Source of the DNA: Schizophyllum amplum
Taxonomy: Eukaryota; Basidiomycota; Agaricomycetes; Agaricales; Schizophyllaceae
DNA length: 64,000 bases
NCBI GenBank assembly: GCA_007026445.1
Contig: VDMD01000022.1
Span: 310,001 to 374,000, forward strand
Reading direction: 5' to 3'
Shown here: in pieces, positions 11,412 to 22,583 of the stretch
Numbering within the stretch: the stretch's first letter is position 1
Layout of the letters: every line of letters starts with the position of its first letter
Translations under genes and position numbers: made by a program
Notes under the pieces: model-generated
Told to the model about the DNA's origin: nothing
Seen by the model: only the letters and a program-made list of their open reading frames with translations
Databases searched by the model: none

Positions 11412-14400
11412 TCAGTCGTCGGAAGACTTTATTTTGGCTTTTTTGCGGGCGGCCTTCTTCGCTTTTGCCTGCACAGGAGAAGTAAGCACGCAGTAAAGGT
11501 GGCGTCAAAAGAGTCGGTACGAACCTTTGCACGCCCACGAGCTCCCCGGCCAAGGTTCTCCTTCCCGTCTATTGCGTCTTCTTCGTTACTATCATCGTCG
11601 TCCGGCTCAGACGCATTCGAGCGGGGAGGGGACATCTCCACGTCACTATCGTCGGTTTTGCCGAAGTCTTCGCCCTCCGAGCTGTCATCATGCACGACGC
11701 GCTTCTTTGTGCGGGAGCGTCTGTCAGAAGAGTCAGTACTATCATATGAGCCTGAGTTGGAATGGAGCGTACTTGGTCGTGCCGTTGGTTTTAGGCGCAG
11801 AGCTCGCCTTCCGCTTCCCCGTCGTCTTGCGCTCCTTCTTCTCCTGCAACTGGTCAGCACTTTCCCATGTCTCTCGTCGTCCACGACTTTACCTTGTTCT
11901 GAGCAGGCTTCGACGACTCCTTCAACCAGTCCAGAGTCTCATCACTCAGATATACGTGTTTGACCACCTGATTCGCCGCCTCTGGGCTGACCTGCGGTCG
12001 CAAGATATCCGACGGCAGCTTGACCTTGCCCGGGTAACTTTGAATGTTCCACCCGTGTGCTTGTGCTCGCAACTTGATCAGCTCCTGCGCGAGTTCGCAG
12101 ACCATCCAGAGCTTCTGCAGGACTATGTTATGGCCCAGAGAGAGCACAACAGAAAAGAGGGCATACCTCATTACACTCCTCTTCCGCGTCCCGCACGGTC
12201 TTGCCCTTCATAGCCAGGTGGTACAAGAGGGACACGGTCTCCGCGTTTGCTACCAGGTTGAGGTAGAATTTGATGTATCTGGAGTGAAGTCAACGTTGAC
12301 AGCTCGAATGCAAGGAGATGGCCTGGACGAACGCAGCCATGTCCACAAGTGACTCGTGGGTTCCGTCCATATCTGGATGATGCGCCAAGAGGTGTAGCAA
12401 ATGAATAAATATCGACTCCATATTCTCCACTCGGGCGGCTGATTATGTCGATCAGACAGAGATTATCATTGACGAAGTATGACTGACCTGCCGGGAACCG
12501 CTTCAAGCAACTGTGAATATACGCAGAGGCCTGCGGAAGAAATTAACACAGGTCGGATGCCAAGGCGGACGCACGTACCATGGTCTTGATGTCCTCTTCC
12601 GGATCGTGCACGGTGAGAAACGGTATGATGTTGAACCGCGCTGGTATTTTACGCGCGCCAGAGAACTTGAACAACCGGGAAAGGAAAGCATGCCTAACGT
12701 CGTAACATGAGTCCTGCGGCACCTAGTTAGCGAGGTTACCCCACACGCGCCACCACAGCGCACGCACCTGAACCATCACCGCCAGCCGGTTCATCCGCCT
12801 CGCAATTTGTTGAGCATAGACCGTGACGGTGGACAGGTGCAGCAGCGATATAGCCGCCTGTAAGCGCATCCGCGACATGGCCTTCACGCTGTCGATACAT
12901 TGCATCAGCACAGTACACCAATCGCTGAAGCGGCGCACTTACTTCTCTACCCCATCCTGGGCGAACGAGCCGTTGCCTTCTATGAGGTTGACTAGCATGA
13001 CCAGGACGGGCTTGGAAATCAAGAGTGCCTTGTCGCTTGCCGCGTACGACATGCACCGCCAGCGGCACGCCTTGACCGCCAGGATCTTCGCGCGCAGCTC
13101 TGGCCACATCTCGTCGTCAGGGATCCATTCCACGTCTTTGTCGGCGTCCTGCATTTCCATCAGCGAACATACCTTCAGACGGAGAAGTTGTGCACATACG
13201 GGGTCGGCAGGTATCGTCTGCATGAGCACCTCCTTGAGCAAGAAGGACATGATGACGTCGCTCTTGTACTCGAACGCGTCTGTCTGATACCGCGCAAACT
13301 GCACCAAAACGGCGACGTGTGCAACGAGCTGCTCAGCCGTTGCTTCCGGCAGGTTCCGCGTGATATCCTTAGAAAACCATGCTATGTTAGAAGGTCCGGA
13401 AACAAAAGGCAGTCGCCTACCTCGACAATCTCCATGCATACGCTCTCCTTCTCGTTCGCGAAGGCGCAGAACTTGGCTGCAAACTTCGCATGTTGCTCAT
13501 TCTCACCCATCACCAATTCCCGCATCCTCGCCATCGTCGGACTGTGGCATCGCTGGTCAGCTCCTTGCCTTGTGCGTCAATTTCTCTGCGCTCACCCGTC
13601 TGACGGCGCCAATGTCTCATCATGCGAGGCCAACGCAGCTAGAGCCTGCAACCCCGTTTCCAGATGCCCCGCATCCTCCTCATCCTCCTCGAGCACGAGC
13701 TCCGTTAAGGCGGCCACATGCGGCATAAATAGCGCAGGAGCGGTCTTCGCGACATATCGCAGCACCGTACGCGCATGCGCGGCGATGACCAGCGCTTGCT
13801 CGTGCATGGCGGTGCTCATGCGCCGCTCGCCGGCGTCGACCGCAGCGCTCACACGCATGCGCCGCAGGAGCGTGGGTATGGAGGACGTGTTGACGACACG
13901 GAGCGTGGCACGGCGGAGGTAGAGAGACATGGTCTGCAGGATGCCGGGCGACTGCGATTCTAGGCGGCGGGTGAATTCGTTCTGGCGGGTTTACCGTTAG
14001 CGGTAGCACTTATAAAGCTAGGCAAGATTATTACCGTGGATTTCACTAAGGCCTTGAGATCCACCTGCACGTCCATGGCATTTCGGAGGAGCTTGTAGAG
14101 CCGGTTCTCGTTCATCTTAGCGAATGCTTTGAGGTCTTCTGCTGCCTTTACGGGTTCAGGAAAAGAGGCTACAAATTAGCCACTGTGTCAGATCAAGCTT
14201 GTGCCGAAATATAAGCCACGGACCAGATATATGTTGAATAACAGCGTTCAATCTGTGCGTCACTCGCTCTTCACTATCGTCTATGGTCCCACCCTGCTTT
14301 TGGATAAGTCTTTCGCACCTGTCGTCGGAGGGAGGGCTCACGTTGTACTGTACACATGCGTCGACGAAGACCTCGTAGATGGATGGCCGTCTGCGACCAA

Positions 14401-16144
14401 AGAGTAAGCCATGAGTCGTAAACGCGCAGCCAAGAACGTACACATGCTTCAGGCCGGTAGCCGCCAACAGGGTGTTGACTTGGTCTTTCTGGAGATATTG
14501 CATGACATTGAGCAGCCGATCCGTCCAAGCAGCTTCGTCGACCTCTATATTCTTCGACGTTGAAGGCGCATTGGGTGACGGAAGAGGAAGAATGTAGTCG
14601 AGGAGGGCTTGTTCGGCATTCACTCTGAGGTCACCGTGAATTCAGTGTCAATCCTTGAGAAAGGGAATGTGCTCACTTCACTTCAGTGCGAACCCCAAAG
14701 GCAGACAGTATTTCTTGCGGTATCCAGGAGAAGTGACGCACGGCTTGTACGTCCTTGTTCTCTCTGCAAGCACGGTGAGCGAAGTACATCATGCACCGAC
14801 TAGGACTCACATTTGCGTATACGCCTGGTTGTACATCTTCCCTAGGCAGGACAACGCCTCCACCCGCACTGACACACGTTTATCTATACCCCTACCCGCG
14901 ATCGCCTTGAGCTGATCCAGCGATACATGGTGCAGCACGGTCTCGTAGTCGAGATGCGAGTACACTTTACACACCGCGGCGCGCACTTTCTCATCCGGAT
15001 CGAGCAGCTTCTGTTGCAGGGACTCCTCGATCACCGGGCGCTGCTCCTGGAGATTCACCAGCAGCCCCTTCGTCGCCTCGACGAACTTGAGGCGCACGAC
15101 GGTGAGCTTGTCGTTCTTCCGGCCGAGCCACATGTTCCAGAGCTGGGGGAACTTCTTGACGAGGTCGGCGCCATTGGGGTGGGCGTACATGTGGCCGAGG
15201 GCGGTGGTGGCGATTAGGCGGAGCTCAACAGCTTCGACGCGGAGTTCTTCCTCGAGTTGCGGCATAAGGGCAACGAGAACGGCAGGACAGTCCCGGTTGA
15301 GGCGCTCAATGATCGTGTGCGCCTCGCGGATCTCGTCGTAGTCTTCGTCCTCGGGATCGCCGTGGCTGACGATGATGTCCGTGAAGTACTGCAGGATGCG
15401 CGTGCTCAATTTGCCCGCGGTGGCGCGCAGGACGCCTGCGGCGAGCCTTCGTGCGCTCTTGTCTGTGGGCTGCAGCGCGGTCAGTCAGCATGTGGCGCGC
15501 ACGGCCCGCGAAGCACGCACCGTGTCGCCCGTCTTAAACTGCGCTATGATCTTGTCCAGCACGTCCGTGTGCACTGTCGAGGCCTCATCGAGCACTGCGA
15601 CCATAATGTCCTCCAGAAACATCTCGACCTTCTTGGCGAGGTTGCGGCGCACGAGCGTAAAGAAGTCATGGAAAATGGTGAGCATGAGCTCCTCCGAGCC
15701 CGGCAGATCGCACACGAGCACGACGGACTTGACTTCGGACAGGGATTGGAGGAGATAGTAGTATTGGTCGTAGTACGGTGCATCCGATCCTTTGAGCCCG
15801 CTTAGAAGCTGCTGAAAGAAGAACTGGAAGATGTCGCGCAGCTCCTCGGGGGCGTATGGCGCGTCCGGCGCATACAGTTTGAAGATGTCGGCGAGGCAGC
15901 ATGCCGCGTACGCCTTCACGCCACGGTCCTTGTGTAAGGTGATGGATTTGTTGACGAGTTCTTTGCTGACTGCGTTCATGGACGCTTGGTCGACGTTGTC
16001 CTGAGGTAGCGCGCGGAGTTCTTCATGCAGCGCCTTGAGCTTTTTGAGGAGCGCGTCGGTTGGTGTCCCCTTCGTGATGAGTTTCTCGCGGAACTTCAAC
16101 TTCTGCAGCGCCGGTTGCGCCGCCTTTCTGGTGTTCGCCACCAT
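11412..16144 (-). CDS. PDS5: Sister chromatid cohesion protein Pds5
   Basis: A multi-exon gene (more than ten exons) read on the minus strand. Exon 1 (15521-16144) opens with MVANTRKAAQPALQKLKFRE, then LLKKLKALHEELRALPQD, VNKSITLHKDRGVKAY and IFKLYAPDAPYAPEELRDIF, the conserved start of Pds5. Exon 2 begins at 15469 and continues the HEAT-repeat helices (IATTALGHMYAHPNG, PDEKVRAAVCKVY); FSWIPQEIL follows in exon 3. The last exons code for an acidic/serine stretch and a basic tail ending in a lysine-rich AKAKKAARKKAKIK segment, with stop at 11412-11414. Pds5 binds cohesin through Scc1 and, with Wapl and Eco1, controls cohesin release and maintenance in the nucleus. An in-frame upstream Met at 16222 exists, but the MVANTRK start fits the family better. 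Internal exon limits were not all resolved. Confidence 0.9.
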
Positions 16145-16366
16145 CGCGCGCGTGGGGGAAGAGAGCAAGACGCGTTCGGTCACACAAATGTCACGCATCA
16201 CCCTGCTCCTCGACTTCCCCATTCTATCTTCCTATTGTTTGATCCTTCATTATACGAGCATTATACGAGCCGGTGAGGTCATTCCATTTTGTTTGAACGC
16301 AAACAGAACATCTCGATGCGATTGTACACACATAAGTAGAATACAAACAGCCTGGCTCGACCGAGA

Positions 16367-18636
16367 TTATCCCTGCATCCTCCGGAAGGCACCCTTGCTC
16401 CCACTGCGCACTCCCTTACGCCGATACGAGCGACCCTTCTTCTCACTCTCGCTCAGCGTCCTATCCTCCTCCTCCCCACCACGCTCCATACCAGCACCGA
16501 ACGTCTCCACGCCCTTCCGTCGACCTTTGCCCTTGGGCGCCCCGTCGTCTGCAGCCGTAGTACTCGGCACCCACGAAACCTCCATCCCGCCATCCATCGC
16601 GTCGTCTCTCGGCGCACGCCCACGCCGCTGCGGCGCACCAGACTTCCGCTGCCCGAACGACGCGTCCCTGTCCGGACCCGTCCCCCCGCGCACCTTGAGC
16701 GGCACCATCTTGACCTTGGTCTGGCGGCGGTTGCGCGCATAGGCCTCGTCCGCGCGCACGTTGCGCTGCCCGGGGTGCGCACGGGGGTCCCACTTGCTGA
16801 GCTCGCCCGCGCCGCTGCTGTCGCTGCTCGCCCCATCGTCGTCGCTAGCCGCGTCTTCTTCCTCCGACCCACTTGCGCTCTCGTCGCTGTCGTTGGTCCT
16901 GCGCTTCGACTTCTGCGCGACAGACGAGGGATTGAGCATCGCGTACTCGGTGCTGTTGACATCGATCGCAAATGCCGGGTCCTCGAAGACCTTGGAGAAA
17001 CGCGGGTCGGAGAGCAGACCCACGCCACCCTCGGCCGCCTCGTCGACCTCCATGACATCGCCCTCGACTGGCTTCTCCGCCTTGCGCGCGCGCCGGCGCT
17101 CCTCCAGCTTCTGCGCCTTCTCCTGCTCTCGCATCACGCGCTCCGCCAACGCCTTGTTGACCTTGACGCCCGGCTCCTTCCGCGCGCGAATGCGCGTCTC
17201 CGCCTGCTTCTCCATCTTGTCCCGGATCGCCCGCTCGCGCTGCTCCGCGTGCACATACGGGTTCGCGATGAGGCGCGCCGCGTCGTACAGCTGCAGCGCA
17301 ACGAAGTACCCGTGCATGTACGGGCGGAGGGCCGGCGTGCCGACAAGGTGGTCGAGCCCGAGCACGCGCAGCTCGCTGCGCTCGACGAACTTGTAGTCCT
17401 CGTACGCGCTGCGCGCGGTCTGGTCCTCCATCTCCTCGGTGATGTTCTCAAGGAAGGATGCCCAGCGCGGCGCGGGTCCGAGCTGTGGGATGAAGAAAGA
17501 ACCCATCTGGATGCCCTCATTTGCGGTGAGCAACAGGCCGCTGCCGGGGACGTGGTGGACGTCGTTCAGGTCCATCGCCGGCGTGATTGACGCGAAATTA
17601 GTCGCAGGGGAGTTGCGGTCCCAGATTTTGATGACCTTTTTGTCGGCGCTCAGGACGAGGCCATCGCCGGCCATCCGGCTGCCTCCTTCGATCCAGGCGA
17701 CGTGGGAGACGGGGAGACCGTAACCCTGGTCCTTCGTAGCGAACGCACGAGGAGAGCGGATGTCGTAGAGGAGTGTGTGGCCAGTGGAGGTACCGACGGC
17801 GTATGACAAACCATCAGCACGGGAAGAGAGAGCCGTGACGCTGACGCTGGCGTCTAGCGACCCGGTTGGCAGGAGTCGGGAAGTCGGTAGGCGGAGGATG
17901 CCAACGTTGGTGCGTGATCGAGGATCCCAGAACTGCACAGTACCGTTCCCCTCGACACCAAATGCCAACAGTTGGTGTGCGGGATTGATATCGACGACAT
18001 TGACGCCAGAGATCGGATCCTCGTCGTGCTCGTCCTCGAGTACAAGCGGTGTCATGAACCGTCCGAGCTCGAGATTAAGCCGGTACACTTCATTGCCTGA
18101 CGCCGTGAAGTAGGTGTCGCAGGAGGGGAAGTGGTATGCCAGGGATCGCCCGAACCGCGGTATTCGCGTACGATAGTGCAAGCCGCCCTGCGTATGCAGC
18201 TCGGCCGTCCGGTCATTTTGAAGATGTATGGATTTAGTCCAGTCATCCGATAGCGTCTGCGCGCATTCAAATCAGCACAATGCGGGGGGCTCCGCACTCG
18301 GCACTCACGCACAACAAAGTCGACGTTCTCCGCGTCCGTATGCCGCTCAAATTTGAGGGAGAGCTGGTCAAGATCCCATACGCGTACTTGGGGCTTGTAC
18401 GTTCCAGTCGCTATAACGTGGTGCCCATCGCGAGTGGTCTTGACGCGGTTGCTGGCTTCCGGAAACTCGAAGCCCTGGATGAGCTCTATGGTGCCCTCGA
18501 CTTGTTCCCGAATGGCGCGCTTGCGGCCTTTTCCCTTGACCGCGCGCTTGCGCGTAAGCCAATCGGGGAGCGAGGATGAGGATCCGGCAGCTGCGCCATT
18601 GACCGTGTAGACCTTGACGTCTCCAAAGTCGGTCAT
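16367..18636 (-). CDS. ENP2: Ribosome biogenesis protein Enp2/NOL10
   Basis: Two exons (18313-18636 and 16367-18256) give 737 residues. Start MTDFGDVKVYTVNG followed by SLPDWLTRKR, FEFPEASNRVKTTRDG, ATGTYKPQVRVWDLDQLSL, RHTDAENVDFV, LSDDWTKSIHLQNDR, LHYRTRIPRFGRSLAYHF and SGNEVYRLNLELGRF tracks yeast Enp2 and human NOL10 closely. The first ~380 residues form WD40-type blades. The C-terminal half has the family's NUC153-like motif (DPRFSKVFEDPAFAIDV) followed by acidic serine-rich and basic tracts. The protein works in the nucleolus in 40S subunit assembly (SSU processome). An in-frame Met five codons upstream (18651) is possible but less similar to homologues. Confidence 0.94.
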
Positions 18637-19554
18637 GGCGGTCGAGAACAAGGGGAGGATAATTTTGCGTTGCCCGAATAGGCAGTTCCATTGTTCTCAC
18701 TTTTCCCACGTGCTTAGCATTGTCATGCGACAAGACTTTCCTAATCGAGAAAAAGGTTTGTTTGCACAGCTTGTGGTCGTCATCGGAAAATCAACCGTTA
18801 CGAGATCTCCAACTTCGTTCGTCGTACACGAATCATAAGTAAACGCATGGCAACAGGGTCAATTGCGCTACTGTCCAATGCTATGATGTTGACGGAGTTC
18901 AGCGGTACGACAGGCGCGGTCATGTCCCCGATGCAGCCGCGGCACCTTCGGACTGGTGAGCCTCGAGATAAAGGACGACAGTGTAAGTACGGCTCGGCCG
19001 ACCAATGTAACTGTAGCTTCTATCTTTGGGCCATGAATGTGCAGCTCATTGACACTCTGTCATCCGTGGCACTGCGCCAGTCCAACCTATAGTGGACGCA
19101 AATTGACAACAGATGGCAGTTATCTGCTGTGGAAGGAGGACGAGAGTGCGATTGGGCCGTCATTCGTTCACCGTCCGCAGGAAGCTTGCCTGCCATCCGT
19201 GCAAGAGGTGCGTTGCTCTGTCCTCCAAAGCCGTAGGCTTATCCGTTTCGCTCGGTGATGTACCGCTAATTGCATACTGATTATGACGCTAGCTGCGACT
19301 GGCTGCAGGCTGTTCGTCACTCACAGTGACTCAGCCTACCTTCCTCCACCGAGGAACTCCAGGGAACTCTGTCGCCTTTCTGCAGGTCACACGGAGAACC
19401 TCGGACTCGGGCATCATGTTTACTCCCCGAGCCAATGGCAACATCGAAAGCCGGTCGCAACGCGGTCCGTCACGGAAGTGGCCTTTCGAAGAAGCTCATA
19501 TAAAACCAGCGCTCATGCGGCCCATGCTCCTTCATCCACATCCCGGCTCTCAGC
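18637..19554. other. Intergenic, ENP2 promoter and P450 copy 2 promoter
   Basis: About 920 bp between divergent genes. A long open frame from 19283 runs into P450 copy 2, but it passes through the TATA box and lacks P450-like residues upstream of the anchor, so it is not taken as coding. No repeats were seen. Confidence 0.5.
19499..19505 (+). promoter_or_regulatory. TATA box of P450 copy 2
   Basis: TATAAAA, 56 bp before the expected ATG. P450 copy 4 has its TATAAA at the same distance from its ATG. Confidence 0.6.
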
Positions 19555-22140
19555 ATGGGCGCCCCCGGGAATCCTCTTCCTTGCGAAGGCAATTCCTCGT
19601 CTGATATATCCCTCCGTCGTCGCATACGGCTGTCTTCGTGTGTTGGAGAACACGCGCGAGGTCAAGTTGCCCGGTTGGGCGGTCGCCTGTGTTATTATTC
19701 TCGTGAATCCGCTACTATGGGTGGTTCAAGGCGCCTACGCAGAGGCACAGACTCACAAGAAGGCGACTGCTTCGGCTGCAGATGTTCCTCCTCTGGTGCC
19801 CAGCGCGCTCCCTCTGGGGCTGAGTCTCTTCATTTCCCTCCGTCAGTCGGTGAAATCAAGCTTGTTCGGCAAGTCTTCATGAGCGGCTCCATACCTCTCA
19901 GCTTTTGACAAATCATCAGCCCAAATCATTGCCGGCTGGGCAAAGACAGTAGGGACCACTGTCTTCCGCGTCAGCATCCTGGGAGATGTACGGGTAGGTG
20001 GACTCCTATGTTCTCGCGATGTCTTGACTGACGCATACTACAGATCGTCACCCTTGAGCCTGACCACGTCAAGGTACTGACGACGACGATAAGCAAGCGC
20101 CGGGTTCCTGCTGACCCCCATACAGGCTATTCTTGCAAGCCAGTTCGATGACTTCGAGAAGGGTGTGTCCCTTGCTCTTGTGATTGATGCATGCTAAGGA
20201 TGCTTGCACGCAGGCCCTGTGGTCTACGACATTCTACATTCACTGCTTGGCAGCGGAGTGTTCAATTCCGACGGCGATATGTGGAAGTGAGCCCATTTCC
20301 GCGCGATCCGGGCTGTTAGCGGCGACTAATTGCGCCCTAGGTTCCACCGCACCATGACGCGGCCGTTCTTCAACAAGGAGAAGATTGCTCACTTTGACAA
20401 CTTTGACCGGCACGCGGACGATATCATCCGTCAGGCCAAGAGCCGTCTTGCTCAGGGCTATCCTATCGATTTCCAGGATATGGTCTCGCGCTTCACCCTC
20501 GACTCCGCCACGGAATTCCTTTTCGGATTCGACGTCAACTCATCTGGCGCGGGCCTTCCGTACCCGGACGGAAACTCACTTGCTAACTCGCCCGAATTCG
20601 TCAACCACCCGTCGAATCGCTTCGTGGAGGCCTTTTGGGAGGGACAGAACTTGACCGCTATGCGCTCGCGGACTGGCGACACGTGGAAGCTACTCGAGTT
20701 TTGGAAGGACACCATCAAGCCGTGCAGGTGCGTGCACTTAGGCGCTGGACTCCGGAGCGTCGTACGCCGGTGCTAACATCAGGCAGGACTGTCGTCGACG
20801 AGTTCACGCGGGAGATTCTCGCGGAGCAAGACTTGCACAAGGGGGACATCGAGGCTAGGCAGGGTGCATCGGGCGCGAAGCCCAACGAGAACGACACGCT
20901 GCTGCAGCACCTTGTTGCGCATACGCAAGGTACGGCTCCGCTTCTCGATAATTGTCACTTTGCTTATGTCCTACCTACCACAGACAAGCGCGTTCTCGCT
21001 GACGAGATCATAAACCTCCTTGTGGCCGGGCGTGACACGACCTCTGGCACTCTTACCTACGGCATCTACAAGCTAGCGGAGCACCCCGATATTCTGGCCA
21101 AATTGCGCGCAGAGATTCTGGACAAGGTGGGGCCGACACGCCGTCCGACGTACGATGATATTCGTGACATGAAGTGTAAGAGGCCTTTCCAAAGAGAATT
21201 CGAACATCTTATTGACGGATGTCACAGACTTGCGCGCTTTTCTCAATGGTGCGTAATTTTGCACAACGGCGACGTTGGTATACTGACCTGCAGTAGAGGT
21301 CCTTCGTCTGTACCCCATCGTGTAAGTCACTGACTTTGACGTATGGATGGAGTTCGCGTGCTGATATTTCCCTCAGTCCGGTTAACAACAGGCGAGCGCT
21401 CATCCGACACTCGGCCCGCAGTTTTCAGCTAACATATTTTTCGTTAGAACGGCCAAGAGGGATACCTTACTTCCGTACAAGGACAGCAGCAAGCGCCCCG
21501 TCTTTGTGCCCAAAGGAACTCGGTGAGCATCAAATCAAGCTATGTATACTGTCTATCTAATACTATCCCTGCGAAGGTGCTTCTACAGCGTCTATCTCAT
21601 GCACCGCCGCACGGAGCTCTGGGGCCCGGATGGTATGTCCTCCGAAACTTGCATTACGCATTTCTCTTACCGTCCACCAGCTGGCAAGTTTGACCCCGAC
21701 CGCTTCATCGACGAACGCCTGCACAAATACCTCACGCACAACCCGTACATTTTCGTGCCCTTCAACGCCGGCCCACGCATTTGTCTCGGTCAGCAGGTGA
21801 GATTGGACTGTCTCACGCCCTGCGACGTCAATTAAGTGATGCCCGACGCCCAGTTCGCGTACAACGAAATGTCTTTCTTCCTCGTCCGCCTCCTGCAAAA
21901 CTTCAGCAGTTTCTCTTTGGCCAACGACGCGCAGCCGCAGGACTCTATCACTAGCTTCCGTACCGCGGACGCCTCCGATGCTGAGATGGAAAACCGTGTG
22001 TTCGCCTCGCATTTAACGATGTATCTCAAGGTAGGGGTTTGCCGGTCAACGCGGCTAATGAGTGCGTGCTAATAGATTTTTTTCAGGGCGGGCTGTGGGT
22101 GCGGATGACGGAGGCTTCGCCATCGGAGAAGGACGCATAG
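19555..22140 (+). CDS. CYP63-like cytochrome P450, copy 2 (start codon out of frame)
   Basis: A many-exon P450 whose exons join in frame from the anchor ([20 protein letters not shown]) to the stop at 22138-22140. Signatures are all present: I-helix VAGRDTT, K-helix EVLR, PDRF, and the heme loop [10 protein letters not shown]. Pieces such as [20 protein letters not shown] and [16 protein letters not shown] match copies 1, 3 and 4. The only ATG at the expected place (19555-19557) is one base out of frame with the anchor: the sequence reads ATGGGCGCC where copies 3 and 4 have ATGGCTCC. A single extra G explains this. The first intron (19869-19919) and the one after a 15-nt exon (21392-21447) begin with GC instead of GT. 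If the extra G is an error, this is a full-length ER-bound monooxygenase; if real, the gene needs another start. It is convergent with HMG-CoA reductase. Confidence 0.8.
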
Positions 22141-22583
22141 GCCACGACCGGTCTAGGGGAGACTTCGGATGGTTGGCACATAATGTGTGGACGTATGCAT
22201 ACTATTCCTCTTGTATAATCAGCTCCCAACAATCTGCCTTTCGATCCACATGAGCCTGCTGAATACGCGTAGGACTTCGGGGGAGAGCGGTTTGACATCC
22301 ATACTTACTGTCTAGAGAGCAACATCTTGGGTAGGTGTTGCTGTCCGCAGAGCTTTCACAATAGGCGTCGAACTGTATTGCCGCCGTGGCCGACGACGCC
22401 TCTGTTGGCTAGCGGTAACTTTCGAGCAGCAATTGCGTTGTAGATGTTGTGATGCATCAGACATACTTACAGCATTGTAATGAAAGAATAGACGTGTGTG
22501 TAGTGTACATAAAAGTGCGCGACAGCAAATGAATGACCAAGAACTATCTCCAAAATCCACCCAATTATGATTTTGGCACCCGG
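22141..22583. other. Convergent 3' region, P450 copy 2 / HMGR
   Basis: About 440 bp between two gene ends, AT-richer than coding DNA. No feature was identified. Confidence 0.5.

Noticed and set aside
11527..12213. 228-codon plus-strand frame across the PDS5 3' exons
   Set aside because: It is antisense to Pds5 exons and introns and has no family resemblance.
16761..17590. Plus-strand frames of 211 and 271 codons
   Set aside because: Both are antisense to the ENP2 exon, which is clearly conserved.
19283..19554. In-frame upstream start for P450 copy 2
   Set aside because: It would translate through the TATA box and adds about 90 residues unlike any P450 N-terminus.
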